From NCBI RefSeq assembly GCF_002835825.1, contig NZ_PIZH01000045.1, forward strand, positions 1 through 9,308: a stretch of DNA of 9,308 nucleotides, given 5' to 3'. The position numbers were made by a program, and so were the translations under genes. The DNA comes from Methanoregula sp. (GTDB lineage: Archaea > Halobacteriota > Methanomicrobia > Methanomicrobiales > Methanospirillaceae). Numbering within the stretch: position 1 is the stretch's first letter; each line of letters opens with the position of its first letter. Shown here piece after piece: positions 1 through 6,394 of this stretch. The notes beneath the pieces were generated by a model, which was not told where the DNA came from, searched no databases, and worked only from the letters and a program-made list of their open reading frames with translations.

Positions 1-8
1 GTACTGAG

Positions 9-37
9 GGAGGGGTAGGTACCCCTCCTGCATTTTT
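9..37 (+). terminator. Hairpin plus T-tract, terminator-like
   Basis: A perfect 9-bp inverted repeat (GGAGGGGTA at 9-17, TACCCCTCC at 20-28, 2-nt gap) is followed by TTTTT at 33-37 on the plus strand. In RNA the innermost pairs would open into a normal loop. This has the shape of a factor-independent terminator. The likely reading is that it ends a plus-strand gene lying just left of the window and convergent with the methyltransferase; a TGA at 5-7 could be that gene's stop, but the frame cannot be known. Archaeal termination depends mostly on the T-tract, so the hairpin may have another role, for example protecting RNA 3' ends. Confidence 0.5.
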
Positions 38-54
38 CCCGGACCGGGGCCCAT

Positions 55-79
55 CAATAAACCTGCCGGAAGTTTATTG
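55..79. repeat. Inverted repeat over the methyltransferase stop codon
   Basis: An 8-bp perfect inverted repeat, CAATAAAC (55-62) and GTTTATTG (72-79), has a 9-nt loop. The right arm contains the stop codon (TTA at 74-76, read as TAA on the minus strand) of the DNA methyltransferase gene. It could form a 3'-end hairpin on the methyltransferase mRNA. No T-tract follows it directly on the minus strand, so calling it a terminator is only an inference. Confidence 0.35.
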
Positions 80-790
80 CTCTTCCAGGCAGTTTTTTGC
101 AAAGGTAAAGTATTCCGGGACGATCTCGAACCCAAGGAAATGCCGGCTTTCCTGCTGTGCCACCAGCGCAACCGTGCCAGAGCCAAGGAATGGATCCAGG
201 ACCAGATCACCGGGATTGCTGGAATACAGGAGGATCTTCCGGACCAGTTCCCGGGGGAGCTTGGTCGGGGTTTTCTTCTTACCCTTCCAGTACTCCCGGT
301 TGATCACCCAGACATCCTCGGGGTAATGGTCGATCTTGTTGAACGTGTACTGCTTTTGGTCCTTTGCCACGAACAGGATATGATAGTGGCTTGTTACATA
401 CTTCTTCTTCGTGAAGACCCCGAACTGGTATTTCCAGATGAGATGGTTGATGGTGGTGAGCCCAGCGTCATCAATCCCTTCGAGAATGTCCCGGAGCCGG
501 TTCCACCCGGAAAAGATGTACATGCTGCCGGTCGGGGAAAGAACGCGGGCCGCTTCGGTAATCCACTGGCGCGTGAACTCCCCGTACTCTTCTTCCGGCA
601 CCTCGCGGTAGCCTTCAAGAACATTGGCCCTCTTCCGGTTGTAGTTGAGCCGGTGGGCACGGAAATCGATCGCAAACGGTGGATCGGTGACGATGAGGTC
701 TACCGTACCATCCGGGATACGGGGGAGAAGTTCGAGCGCGTTGCCCTGGTACAGGGTATCCGGCCGGAACGCGCCGGGCTTCTTCTTCAT
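74..790 (-). CDS. Beta-class DNA methyltransferase (N6-adenine or N4-cytosine type)
   Basis: The 238-residue protein is a complete small SAM-dependent DNA methyltransferase. The catalytic motif IV (DPPF, residues 36-39, in TDPPF) is near the N-terminus, and the SAM-binding motif I (DPFLGSGT, 199-206) followed by GFEI (220-223) is near the C-terminus. This IV-then-I order defines the beta class. DPPF fits amino-group methylation of adenine or, less often, N4 of cytosine; it is not a C5 enzyme. The region between the motifs (about 45-180) must contain the target-recognition part, but the recognition sequence cannot be read from it. No restriction endonuclease is visible beside it, so it looks like an orphan enzyme. 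The start ATG directly follows the TGA of iorB with no spacer, which implies translational coupling at the end of the iorAB operon. There is no clear separate promoter. Confidence 0.88.
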   Translation of the reverse strand: MKKKPGAFRPDTLYQGNALELLPRIPDGTVDLIVTDPPFAIDFRAHRLNYNRKRANVLEGYREVPEEEYGEFTRQWITEAARVLSPTGSMYIFSGWNRLRDILEGIDDAGLTTINHLIWKYQFGVFTKKKYVTSHYHILFVAKDQKQYTFNKIDHYPEDVWVINREYWKGKKKTPTKLPRELVRKILLYSSNPGDLVLDPFLGSGTVALVAQQESRHFLGFEIVPEYFTFAKNCLEEQ

Positions 791-1375
791 TCAGCTCTTC
801 CCGCCGGCGTCCCGCCCCATCTGGAAGGCCTTTGCATTAATCTCGATAGTCTTTTTCGGGACCAGCCGCTTGACCGCTTCGAGCAGGCTCTCCGGTTTTA
901 AGGGTATCCAGCGGGAAGCTGCCCCGAGCATAACCACATTCTGGGAGAGCGGGCTTCCCGCTTCAGTAGCAATCCGGTCCGCGTCAATGAGACAGAGCCC
1001 GTACTTCTTCAGCGCTGTAACGATCTCCTCCTCAGTCGGAGGAGTAAGTTTCTGGGTATAGACCGATGTCGGAATAACGAGGTTTTTACTGACAACTGCG
1101 GTTCCCCCGCTCTTCAGGTAATGCGAGTACCGGAGCGCCTCCAGCAGATCGAACGAGATCAGGAGGTCTGCCTGCCCGGGGGCGATGAGGGGGCCATACA
1201 GCCCGTCGATCCGGATGTGGCTCTCCACGGACCCGCCTCGCTGGGCCATGCCGTGCGTCTCCGCTCCCTTGATGTGCCGGCCCTCGATAAGGCAGGCCTC
1301 ACCGAGGATATTGGAGGCAAGGATCGTGCCCTGCCCACCGATACCGACGATCAGGATGTCATAGCTCCCGGTCAT
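791..1375 (-). CDS. iorB: Indolepyruvate:ferredoxin oxidoreductase, beta subunit
   Basis: The 194-residue protein is the small (gamma-domain-like) subunit of the IorAB 2-oxoacid oxidoreductase. IorAB interconverts aryl-pyruvates such as indolepyruvate with aryl-acetyl-CoA, using CoA and ferredoxin. Visible hallmarks are the N-terminal glycine loop GIGGQG (11-16), the conserved ETHGMAQRGG stretch (39-48), and the usual family length of about 190-200. The ATG overlaps the iorA stop codon as ATGA (1372-1375), so the two subunits are translationally coupled, as expected for a stoichiometric complex. In methanogens this enzyme is known to run in the reductive carboxylation direction, making aromatic amino acids from exogenous aryl acetates; whether that is its role here is inference from the family. 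Confidence 0.93.
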   Translation of the reverse strand: MTGSYDILIVGIGGQGTILASNILGEACLIEGRHIKGAETHGMAQRGGSVESHIRIDGLYGPLIAPGQADLLISFDLLEALRYSHYLKSGGTAVVSKNLVIPTSVYTQKLTPPTEEEIVTALKKYGLCLIDADRIATEAGSPLSQNVVMLGAASRWIPLKPESLLEAVKRLVPKKTIEINAKAFQMGRDAGGKS

Positions 1376-3141
1376 TTCTTCCCCTCCTTCCTTATCGCCC
1401 CGACAGGACAGAGCCGGGCACAGACCGCACAGCCGCTGCAGAGATCATTGATCCGCGCTTTCTCATCGGCAAACTCGATCGCCGGGCAGCCGAACCGGAC
1501 ACAGGTCCCGCACCCGGTGCAGGCTTCGGCATCGACCTCGTACCGCCCGCGTTTTATTCCCATGCGTCGGGCGGTGATGACGCACATCTGCTTGGCAATG
1601 ATCACCTTGACGCCCTTCCGCTTCTTTGCCTCCGAGAGGACATCCACCATGCCGGTGACATCGTAGGGGTCAAGGGTCTCGACAAAGGTTGCCCCGCAGG
1701 CCCGGCAGACGGCATCGAGCGAGATGGCCGGGGTCTCCACCCCACACGCCGTCAGGCCGGTGTTCGGGTTCGGCTGGTGGCCGGTCATGGCCGTGATCCG
1801 GTTGTCGAGGATGACGACGGTCATGTTCGCGCCATTGTAGACGGCGTTCATCAGGCCCTGGATACCCGTGTGCAGGAACGTGGAGTCCCCGATCGTACAG
1901 ACCACATCATGGGTCTCACCGGAGTGGGCGATCCCGCTGCCAACTGTTATCGACGCGCCCATGCAGATGGTCGTGTCCACGGCCCCGAGCTGGAGGCCGA
2001 GGGTATAGCACCCGATGTCGCTGGGATAGATCCCGTCACGGAACACTTTCTTGATTGCATAGAATGCCCCGCGGTGCAGGCATCCTGCACAGAGAATCGG
2101 GGGGCGGACCGGCAGGTCCGTCACAGGCGCGGGCGCGGCAAACGGGCTCTTGTTAAGGAAGCCGGCCTTCTCCATAATCGCTGCAACGGCCTGCGGGGAG
2201 AGCTCTCCTTCCCACGGGGCATACCCGTTCTTCTTCCCAAAGACCGTGACGGTGCCTGCTACCTGCCGGACAACCTCCTCGACTTCGGGAGCCAGTTCCT
2301 CGATCACAAGGACTTTTTCATGCTTTCGGACGAATTCCCCGAGCCATTCCTCATCGATCGGGTAGGCTGCGATCTTCATGAAGGACACGCCCTCGGGCAA
2401 AAGTTCCTGCACATAGGTGGTCCCGATCCCGCTCGCGATGACCGCAGTCTTCCCCTTCACCTCGCACCGGTTAAACCCCAGCTCCACGAGCCGCTTCCGG
2501 ATGGCCGGCTGCTTCTCGTTGAGCTTCTTGTGGAGGACGCGGGTGTGCGCCGGGATCACGACATACTGGCGCGGGTCCTTTTTGAATTCACCGTTCCGGG
2601 TGCTCTTTGCTACGGCACCCAGTTCGACATCACCTTTCGAGTGGCAGATGCGCGTTGTGGGGCGGAAGATGACCGGGAGACCGAATTCCTCGGACAGTGA
2701 AAACGCCGCCGGGATCATGTCGTGCGCCTCCTGCACGCTTGCCGGGTCGAGACAGGGCACCCGCGCGAAGTGCGCATAGCACCGGGTATCCTGCTCGTTC
2801 TGGGAACTGTGGGCGAACGGGTCGTCCGCGCTCAGGATGACAAGGCCGCCGGTCACGCCGGTATAGGCGCTCGTCATCAGCGGATCGGCAGCAACATTGA
2901 GACCCACGTGCTTCATGGTGCAGATGGCGCGGACGCCGCACCATGCCGCGGCAAGCGCATTCTCCAGCGCCACCTTCTCGTTCACCGACCATTCAAGGTA
3001 ATTCGGCCGTTCCGGCTGTGCCCGCAGCGTATCGATCACTTCGGACGACGGGGTTCCCGGATAGCCGCAGACAAAGTCCACACCCGCTTCGAGACAGGCA
3101 TGCGCTATTGCTTCATTCCCGAGGAGATACTTCCGTTCCAT
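1372..3141 (-). CDS. iorA: Indolepyruvate:ferredoxin oxidoreductase, alpha subunit
   Basis: The 589-residue catalytic subunit binds thiamine pyrophosphate and iron-sulfur clusters. Domains in order: N-terminal pyruvate-oxidoreductase-type TPP domain (about 1-180) with GYPGTPSSE (26-34) and the NEKVALE segment containing the TPP-activating glutamate region (54-60); a linking domain (about 230-300); CAGCLHRG (351-358); the TPP/Mg-binding domain with GDS (418-420) and a downstream DN (446-447); and a C-terminal ferredoxin domain. That domain has two cysteine sets: C541, C544, C547, C552 followed by Pro, and C568, C571, C574, C578 followed by Pro. The CX2CX2CX4CP spacing of the first set is typical of IorA. 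The length is normal for the family. The ATG at 3141 gives the canonical N-terminus; a strong Shine-Dalgarno is not obvious. It is the first gene of iorA-iorB-methyltransferase and is divergent from tRNA-Ile. Confidence 0.95.
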   Translation of the reverse strand: MERKYLLGNEAIAHACLEAGVDFVCGYPGTPSSEVIDTLRAQPERPNYLEWSVNEKVALENALAAAWCGVRAICTMKHVGLNVAADPLMTSAYTGVTGGLVILSADDPFAHSSQNEQDTRCYAHFARVPCLDPASVQEAHDMIPAAFSLSEEFGLPVIFRPTTRICHSKGDVELGAVAKSTRNGEFKKDPRQYVVIPAHTRVLHKKLNEKQPAIRKRLVELGFNRCEVKGKTAVIASGIGTTYVQELLPEGVSFMKIAAYPIDEEWLGEFVRKHEKVLVIEELAPEVEEVVRQVAGTVTVFGKKNGYAPWEGELSPQAVAAIMEKAGFLNKSPFAAPAPVTDLPVRPPILCAGCLHRGAFYAIKKVFRDGIYPSDIGCYTLGLQLGAVDTTICMGASITVGSGIAHSGETHDVVCTIGDSTFLHTGIQGLMNAVYNGANMTVVILDNRITAMTGHQPNPNTGLTACGVETPAISLDAVCRACGATFVETLDPYDVTGMVDVLSEAKKRKGVKVIIAKQMCVITARRMGIKRGRYEVDAEACTGCGTCVRFGCPAIEFADEKARINDLCSGCAVCARLCPVGAIRKEGKK

Positions 3142-3237
3142 GATCCCAGTTCCGTATAATTACCGTGGTGTTTTCACACATATCCCTATCTGAAGATCCC
3201 GAAAAGAGATCCGTTACGTGCGCTTGTGGATTCACAA

Positions 3238-3248
3238 CCTATAAAAAC
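3238..3248 (+). promoter_or_regulatory. TATA box for tRNA-Ile, possibly also used toward iorA
   Basis: CCTATAAAAAC is a good archaeal TATA element. Its centre is about 47 bp upstream of the mature tRNA 5' end, so a start about 25 bp downstream would give a leader of roughly 20 nt for RNase P to remove. Read on the minus strand the same bases give TTTTTATAGG, which would place an iorA start near 3215 with a leader of about 70 nt. A weaker alternative for iorA is GGATATGTG on the minus strand (3177-3185). Which of these iorA uses cannot be decided from sequence. Confidence 0.55.
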
Positions 3249-3289
3249 TCTGATGGAGTAGTAATTAGGGTAAAATCCAGCCAACTATC

Positions 3290-3363
3290 GGGCCCGTAGC
3301 ATAGCCAGGTGGTGCGCCCGGCTGATAACCGGGAGGTCATGTGTTCGAATCACATCGGGCCCA
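3290..3363 (+). tRNA. tRNA-Ile (anticodon GAU)
   Basis: A complete 74-nt cloverleaf without an intron. The acceptor stem is GGGCCCG (3290-3296) paired with CGGGCCC (3356-3362), with discriminator A3363. The D arm starts with GCAT at 3299. The anticodon stem CCCGG/CCGGG encloses the loop CTGATAA, giving anticodon GAU, which reads isoleucine AUC and AUU. The T arm is ATGTG-TTCGAAT-CACAT. The CCA end is not encoded (TCG follows), so CCA must be added by tRNA nucleotidyltransferase, as is common in archaea. A TATA box lies upstream and T-tracts follow. Confidence 0.97.
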
Positions 3364-3368
3364 TCGCA

Positions 3369-3391
3369 TTTTCATCGTTTTTACCGTTTTT
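3369..3391 (+). terminator. T-tracts downstream of tRNA-Ile
   Basis: Three T-tracts (3369-3372, 3378-3382, 3387-3391) follow the tRNA within 30 nt. Serial T-runs without a hairpin are the usual archaeal transcription termination signal, and this fits the end of the tRNA transcript. Confidence 0.6.
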
Positions 3392-3427
3392 AATACCTGA
3401 ACAGCAACGAGACCTGACGGTCTTTTT

Positions 3428-3445
3428 AAAAAAATGTCAAAAAAA
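3428..3445 (-). terminator. T-tracts downstream of the coiled-coil protein gene
   Basis: On the minus strand two T7 runs separated by GACA (A7 at 3428-3434 and A7 at 3439-3445 on the plus strand) begin about 13 nt after the stop codon of the gene ending at 3459. This is a strong archaeal-type terminator. Together with the tRNA T-tracts it separates the two convergent units. Confidence 0.65.
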
Positions 3446-3458
3446 GAGGAGGGCGGGA

Positions 3459-3998
3459 TCATTCCTGCTTTTTCTTCCCGAACACGTACCCGATGACAAC
3501 CTCCAGCGAGGCAAGGAGCGCCTCCTCGTTCTTGAGATAGTCATGCAGTGCACGGTACAGCATGAACATAATGTCATAGCCGTAGACCTCAAGCGCCCTC
3601 TTTGCAGTGACGGGGTTGAGATAGGAGTCCGTGAGGAACCCGTCAAAACTGTACATCAGCTCGAAGAAGTCGCCGTCCTCTGAGAGTACACAGAACTGGT
3701 CGACAACGGGCATTGAGGGATTATCGGGACGGAATGCAGCAGGTTGTTCGGACTTGCCAAGAATGATCATCTTCTGGGGGTAATACTGGGGGTCGTAGAT
3801 CTCCCCCTTGGTGTCCTGCTTGCCCTTCCTGAGCATGTTGAGGCCCACGATCTTCACCACCGGGATTGCCGATGATGCCATCTTTTGTAAGAGCCGGGCC
3901 TCGTTCTCCTGTATCGTTCCCGCCAGTGCCTTCTCGTTCTCCTGCAGTGCCTCAATCTTCTGCATGAGGGCGTCAAAGCCCTTCTCGACATCGTCCAT
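3459..3998 (-). CDS. Unrecognised protein with N-terminal coiled coil
   Basis: I do not recognise this 179-residue family. Residues about 3-40 are rich in Glu, Lys, Leu and Gln with heptad-like spacing, suggesting a short coiled coil. Residues 44-179 look like a compact soluble domain with many aromatic residues (for example YDPQYYPQ around 68-75 and ELMYSFDGFLTDSYL around 113-127) and a Lys-rich end (GKKKQE). There is no signal peptide or membrane span. The frame is open upstream to 4175, but I prefer the ATG at 3998: a minus-strand TATA box (4057-4065) puts the transcription start near 4036, downstream of the earlier ATGs, and GGGGAG lies 9 nt before this ATG. It is monocistronic, with its own promoter and terminator, and divergent from the metal-uptake regulator. 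A protein-interaction role is only a guess. Confidence 0.75.
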   Translation of the reverse strand: MDDVEKGFDALMQKIEALQENEKALAGTIQENEARLLQKMASSAIPVVKIVGLNMLRKGKQDTKGEIYDPQYYPQKMIILGKSEQPAAFRPDNPSMPVVDQFCVLSEDGDFFELMYSFDGFLTDSYLNPVTAKRALEVYGYDIMFMLYRALHDYLKNEEALLASLEVVIGYVFGKKKQE

Positions 3999-4056
3999 TC
4001 TCAAAAACTCCCCGTGTACCGGTCTGTATCGAAGATAAGAAATGTTCATGCCCGGG

Positions 4057-4065
4057 CTATAAAAC
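4057..4065 (-). promoter_or_regulatory. TATA box of the coiled-coil protein gene
   Basis: On the minus strand GTTTTATAG lies about 60 bp before the chosen ATG at 3998. A start about 25 bp downstream gives a leader of roughly 38 nt carrying the GGGGAG ribosome binding site. This placement rules against the earlier in-frame ATGs. The element also reads as CTATAAAAC on the plus strand, but that would give the regulator a leader of more than 100 nt. Confidence 0.5.
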
Positions 4066-4142
4066 GACTCCTTTCCGGTCCTGATCATCCCGGTAAGACG
4101 GGACATGCCGCAGAAGAGGGGACAGGGCGGCTTCAGAAAAAA

Positions 4143-4159
4143 TTTGGTATTCCCCCAAA
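4143..4159. promoter_or_regulatory. Predicted operator 1 of the metal-uptake locus
   Basis: TTTGGTATTCCCCCAAA is an inverted repeat (TTTGG-N7-CCAAA) located just before the TATA-like element of the regulator gene. Read as its reverse complement, it and its flanks match operator 2 (6395-6411) at 23 of 29 positions, including outer AAAG and a run of T. The spacing would let a bound protein block TFB/TBP access, so repression is the likely mode. That the adjacent DtxR-fold protein binds here is inference from position and from the second copy. Confidence 0.65.
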
Positions 4160-4167
4160 CTTTATCC
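4160..4167 (+). promoter_or_regulatory. TATA-like element of the regulator-cbiQ-cbiO unit
   Basis: CTTTATCC is centred about 28 bp before the ATG at 4192, which predicts a leaderless or almost leaderless transcript. The only ribosome-binding-like bases are a weak AAGGA 3 nt before the ATG, which agrees with leaderless translation. The element directly abuts predicted operator 1. Confidence 0.45.
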
Positions 4168-4191
4168 GCGATCACCGATAACCAAGGATAG

Positions 4192-4659
4192 ATGACACCG
4201 GTCGAAGGGCTCGAACTGTCGCCACGGAAGGTCGGGTTTCTTCGCTACCTTTCAGAACGGGGCGGCAGTGCGCGGACAACAGAGATCGCCGCCCACTTTG
4301 GCGTTGATCCCTCGACGATAACCAAAATTATCGGGGACCTTGCTGAGACGGGATACCTGCACCATACCCCTTACTATGGCGTCTGCCTCACCGATGAGGG
4401 AAAAAAGTACGCGGGATTCCTGGTAAAGCGTCACCGTATCCTGAGTCTTCTCCTTGTCAGGAACGGGCTCTCCCGCGAGGAGGCCTGCCGGGAAGTCTCC
4501 CGGTTCGAGAGTTCCATCTCCCGCCATGCTATCGACACCATGTGCCGGGCCATGGGTCACCCGCTGCAGGGCGCCTGCGGGGAGATAACCCACGATGACG
4601 GGTGCATGGCTGACAATGCACGGCAGGAACACGGCAAGAAACGGAGAGTGCGCTCGTGA
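4192..4659 (+). CDS. DtxR/MntR-fold metal-type transcriptional regulator
   Basis: The 155-residue protein has an N-terminal winged helix (recognition region around EIAAHFGVDPSTITKIIGDL, 31-50; wing near YYGVCLTDEGKKY, 61-73) and a helical dimerisation domain typical of DtxR/MntR (KRHRILSLLL, 79-88; EEACREVSRFESSIS, 96-110; then MGHP, 121-124). By eye against MntR, His81 matches a metal-ligand histidine and Glu106 a ligand glutamate. The other ligand positions (MntR Asp8, Glu11, Glu99, His103) are replaced by non-ligands or serine. The C-terminal part has its own candidate ligands: C118, H123, C129, H134, C138, H147. There is no SH3-like third domain. The stop overlaps the cbiQ start (GTGA). 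It likely controls this transporter locus through the TTTGG-N7-CCAAA sites; the sensed metal is unknown. Confidence 0.82.
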   Translation: MTPVEGLELSPRKVGFLRYLSERGGSARTTEIAAHFGVDPSTITKIIGDLAETGYLHHTPYYGVCLTDEGKKYAGFLVKRHRILSLLLVRNGLSREEACREVSRFESSISRHAIDTMCRAMGHPLQGACGEITHDDGCMADNARQEHGKKRRVRS

Positions 4660-5477
4660 GCCCGTCCATGATCGCAGAACACATTCCGGACCTCGACCTC
4701 ATCACCAGCTGCGCCGAACGGCAGGATTCCGTCTTCTCCCGGGCAAGTCCCTGGACCAAGCTCATCCTGCTCATCCTGATCGTCCTCACCATCACCCTGA
4801 CGAGCAACCTTTTCATCCTTTCCGCCCTGTATGCCCTGATCCTCCTTTGCTGCATTGCTGCCGGACTCCCTATGAAAAAGATCATTGCCTGGTATGCCAT
4901 GCCTGTGATCTTTGTGCTCTCGCTTGTGGGGATCCTGGTATGGACAGAACCCGGTGTCCCGCTCTTCACCATCCCCCTCGGCGTATTTGACCTCACGCTT
5001 ACCGACCAGGGCGTCATCCTCGTTGTTACCCTGCTCATAAAGGCGCTCATCTCGGTCACGTTTTCGCTCTTCTTCCTCATGACAACGAAGTATGCCCACT
5101 TCTCGGCCATGGTCTCCCGCCTCTTTCCTTCACCGCTCGACCAGGTCTTCCTCCTTGCCTACCGGTTCCTCTTCCTGACCCTTGCCATGGCAGCATCTCT
5201 CTTAAAGGCCGTCCGCTCACGGGGCGGGGGGCTCATCCGGTCCATCCAGGTCCAGGGGCGCCTGTTTGCCGGTATCTTCGGTCTCGTCTTCATCCGTTCC
5301 TTCGAGCGTGCCGAACGTGTCGAGAAAGCGATGGTGGCACGGGGGTATAACGGGTCATTGTCCGCCAACACGAAGATCCCCGGGCCGGGGATTGCCGGGT
5401 ATTTCCTGATCTGCGCAGGGTGTTCTGCGGTGCTCCTGATCCTCTGGATCTCCCCGCATGCCGCGGGATGGTGGTGA
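4656..5477 (+). CDS. cbiQ: ECF-type cobalt/nickel transporter transmembrane subunit (EcfT)
   Basis: The 273-residue integral membrane protein couples ATP hydrolysis by CbiO to movement of the substrate-binding CbiM subunit. It has an N-terminal cytoplasmic stretch, four or five hydrophobic segments between about 35 and 180 (for example 35-69, 80-96, 118-142, 163-184), and a final one near 245-265. The two cytoplasmic coupling motifs of the family are present: SRG in AVRSRGGG (185-192) and ARG in AMVARGY (225-231). I chose the GTG at 4656, which overlaps the regulator stop by 4 bp and has GGAGAG 7 nt upstream; an ATG at 4668 would lose four residues and is less well placed. The metal, cobalt or nickel, cannot be told from this subunit. 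Confidence 0.9.
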   Translation: MSPSMIAEHIPDLDLITSCAERQDSVFSRASPWTKLILLILIVLTITLTSNLFILSALYALILLCCIAAGLPMKKIIAWYAMPVIFVLSLVGILVWTEPGVPLFTIPLGVFDLTLTDQGVILVVTLLIKALISVTFSLFFLMTTKYAHFSAMVSRLFPSPLDQVFLLAYRFLFLTLAMAASLLKAVRSRGGGLIRSIQVQGRLFAGIFGLVFIRSFERAERVEKAMVARGYNGSLSANTKIPGPGIAGYFLICAGCSAVLLILWISPHAAGWW

Positions 5478-5480
5478 ACC

Positions 5481-6371
5481 ATGGCAATCATGCGCCACGA
5501 TCCCGAACACCTGCACTGCGAGCATGGCGATCCCTCGCGCGAACTCATCCATGTTGACTGTGCGAGCCATACGTATCCTGACGGGAGCGTCGGGATCCAC
5601 GAGATGTGCTTCCATGTCTTAAAAGACGAGATCGTTGCCCTGTGCGGTCCCAACGGCTCGGGCAAATCCACGCTCATCGAGCACCTGAACGGCCTGCTCC
5701 TCCCGACAAAAGGCGATATCGTGATCAACGGCAGGTCGGTCGCCCGCGGGGAACGCGAGGGCCTCTGGAAGGAAGTCGGGGTGATCTTCCAGCGTTCGGA
5801 TGAGCAGTTGTTTGCGCCAACCGTGCTTGACGATGTCATGTTCGGCCCGCTGAACCTGGGAATGGCACCGGAAGATGCGAGAAGAGCGGCGCTCGAAGCG
5901 CTTGAAGCAGTCGGTGCCGCAGAGCTTGTAAGCAAACTTCCTAATTACCTGAGCGGCGGGCAGAAGAGGCTTGTCTCGATTGCCGGGATCCTTGCCATGA
6001 AGCCGCGGATTATTGCCATGGACGAGCCGACCTCCGACCTGGATCCCGTCCACAGTGCCCGGATCGAACGTCTCATCGTGGAGCTGAAAACACGCTATGG
6101 CATCAGTGTCGTGATCGCCACCCACGACCTCGAACTCGCGGCACGGATCGCAGACCGCATCTGCCTTGTCAGGGACGGGGCAGTCTTTGCAGAGGGGAGC
6201 CCGCGCGATGTATTCTATGACTCCGATCTTATTCATGAGGCGGGGCTGAAACAGCCGGATACGGTCATGACATGGCTTGAGTACTGCCGTTCACAGGGAG
6301 GAACCCGGGAAGAGCGGCCGGTCACGAGGGATGAACTGGTGCAGCTGCTTGGAGCGGGTCCTGGCAGGTAA
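5481..6371 (+). CDS. cbiO: ECF-type cobalt/nickel transporter ATPase (EcfA)
   Basis: The 296-residue ABC ATPase has all catalytic elements: Walker A GPNGSGKST (56-64), Q-loop FQRSDEQLF (103-111) in the form typical of CbiO/EcfA, signature LSGGQ (157-161), Walker B IIAMDEPTSD (177-186) and switch His215. It energises metal uptake at the cytoplasmic face with CbiQ. The typical family N-terminus aligns from about residue 22 (ELIHVDCASHTYPDG). The preceding 20 residues are extra and rich in likely ligands (H6, H10, H12, C13, H15), with H24, C27 and H30 following. No alternative start removes this extension entirely; an ATG at 5490 would remove only three residues. The gene begins 3 nt after the cbiQ stop, and the GGTGGTGA preceding it serves as ribosome binding site. 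The C-terminal tail (about 255-296) is longer than the minimal domain. Confidence 0.94.
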   Translation: MAIMRHDPEHLHCEHGDPSRELIHVDCASHTYPDGSVGIHEMCFHVLKDEIVALCGPNGSGKSTLIEHLNGLLLPTKGDIVINGRSVARGEREGLWKEVGVIFQRSDEQLFAPTVLDDVMFGPLNLGMAPEDARRAALEALEAVGAAELVSKLPNYLSGGQKRLVSIAGILAMKPRIIAMDEPTSDLDPVHSARIERLIVELKTRYGISVVIATHDLELAARIADRICLVRDGAVFAEGSPRDVFYDSDLIHEAGLKQPDTVMTWLEYCRSQGGTREERPVTRDELVQLLGAGPGR

Positions 6372-6392
6372 CCGGAACAGAGAGAACCGGAA
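6370..6392 (+). repeat. Tandem AACCGGAA direct repeat before operator 2
   Basis: AACCGGAA occurs at 6370-6377 and again at 6385-6392, a 15-bp period. It starts within the cbiO stop codon and ends 2 bp before predicted operator 2. It may be chance or an additional protein-binding element; no matching copy is found before operator 1. Confidence 0.35.
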
Positions 6393-6394
6393 AG

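Noticed and set aside
77..901. Long plus-strand open frame opposite the methyltransferase and iorB
   Set aside because: The opposite strand encodes clear motifs (DPPF, FLGSGT, ETHGMAQRGG). The frame has no recognisable domain, runs across two real genes, and is the mirror effect of GC-biased codons.
1777..2700. Long plus-strand open frame opposite iorA
   Set aside because: It is antisense to the conserved TPP and middle domains of iorA; the translation is rich in His, Asp and Arg without any family signature.
3290..3363. tRNA-Ile as an integration site for a mobile element
   Set aside because: No integrase, no repeated tRNA 3' fragment and no composition shift are seen within the window.
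3999..4175. N-terminal extension of the coiled-coil protein up to 4175
   Set aside because: The TATA box at 4057-4065 lies inside this extension, and the extension is unlike the rest of the protein in composition. The ATG at 3998 has a suitable ribosome binding site and leader.
5159..5935. Minus-strand open frame opposite cbiQ and cbiO
   Set aside because: Ser/Arg/Pro-rich composition, no motifs, and it spans the junction of two well-supported genes.
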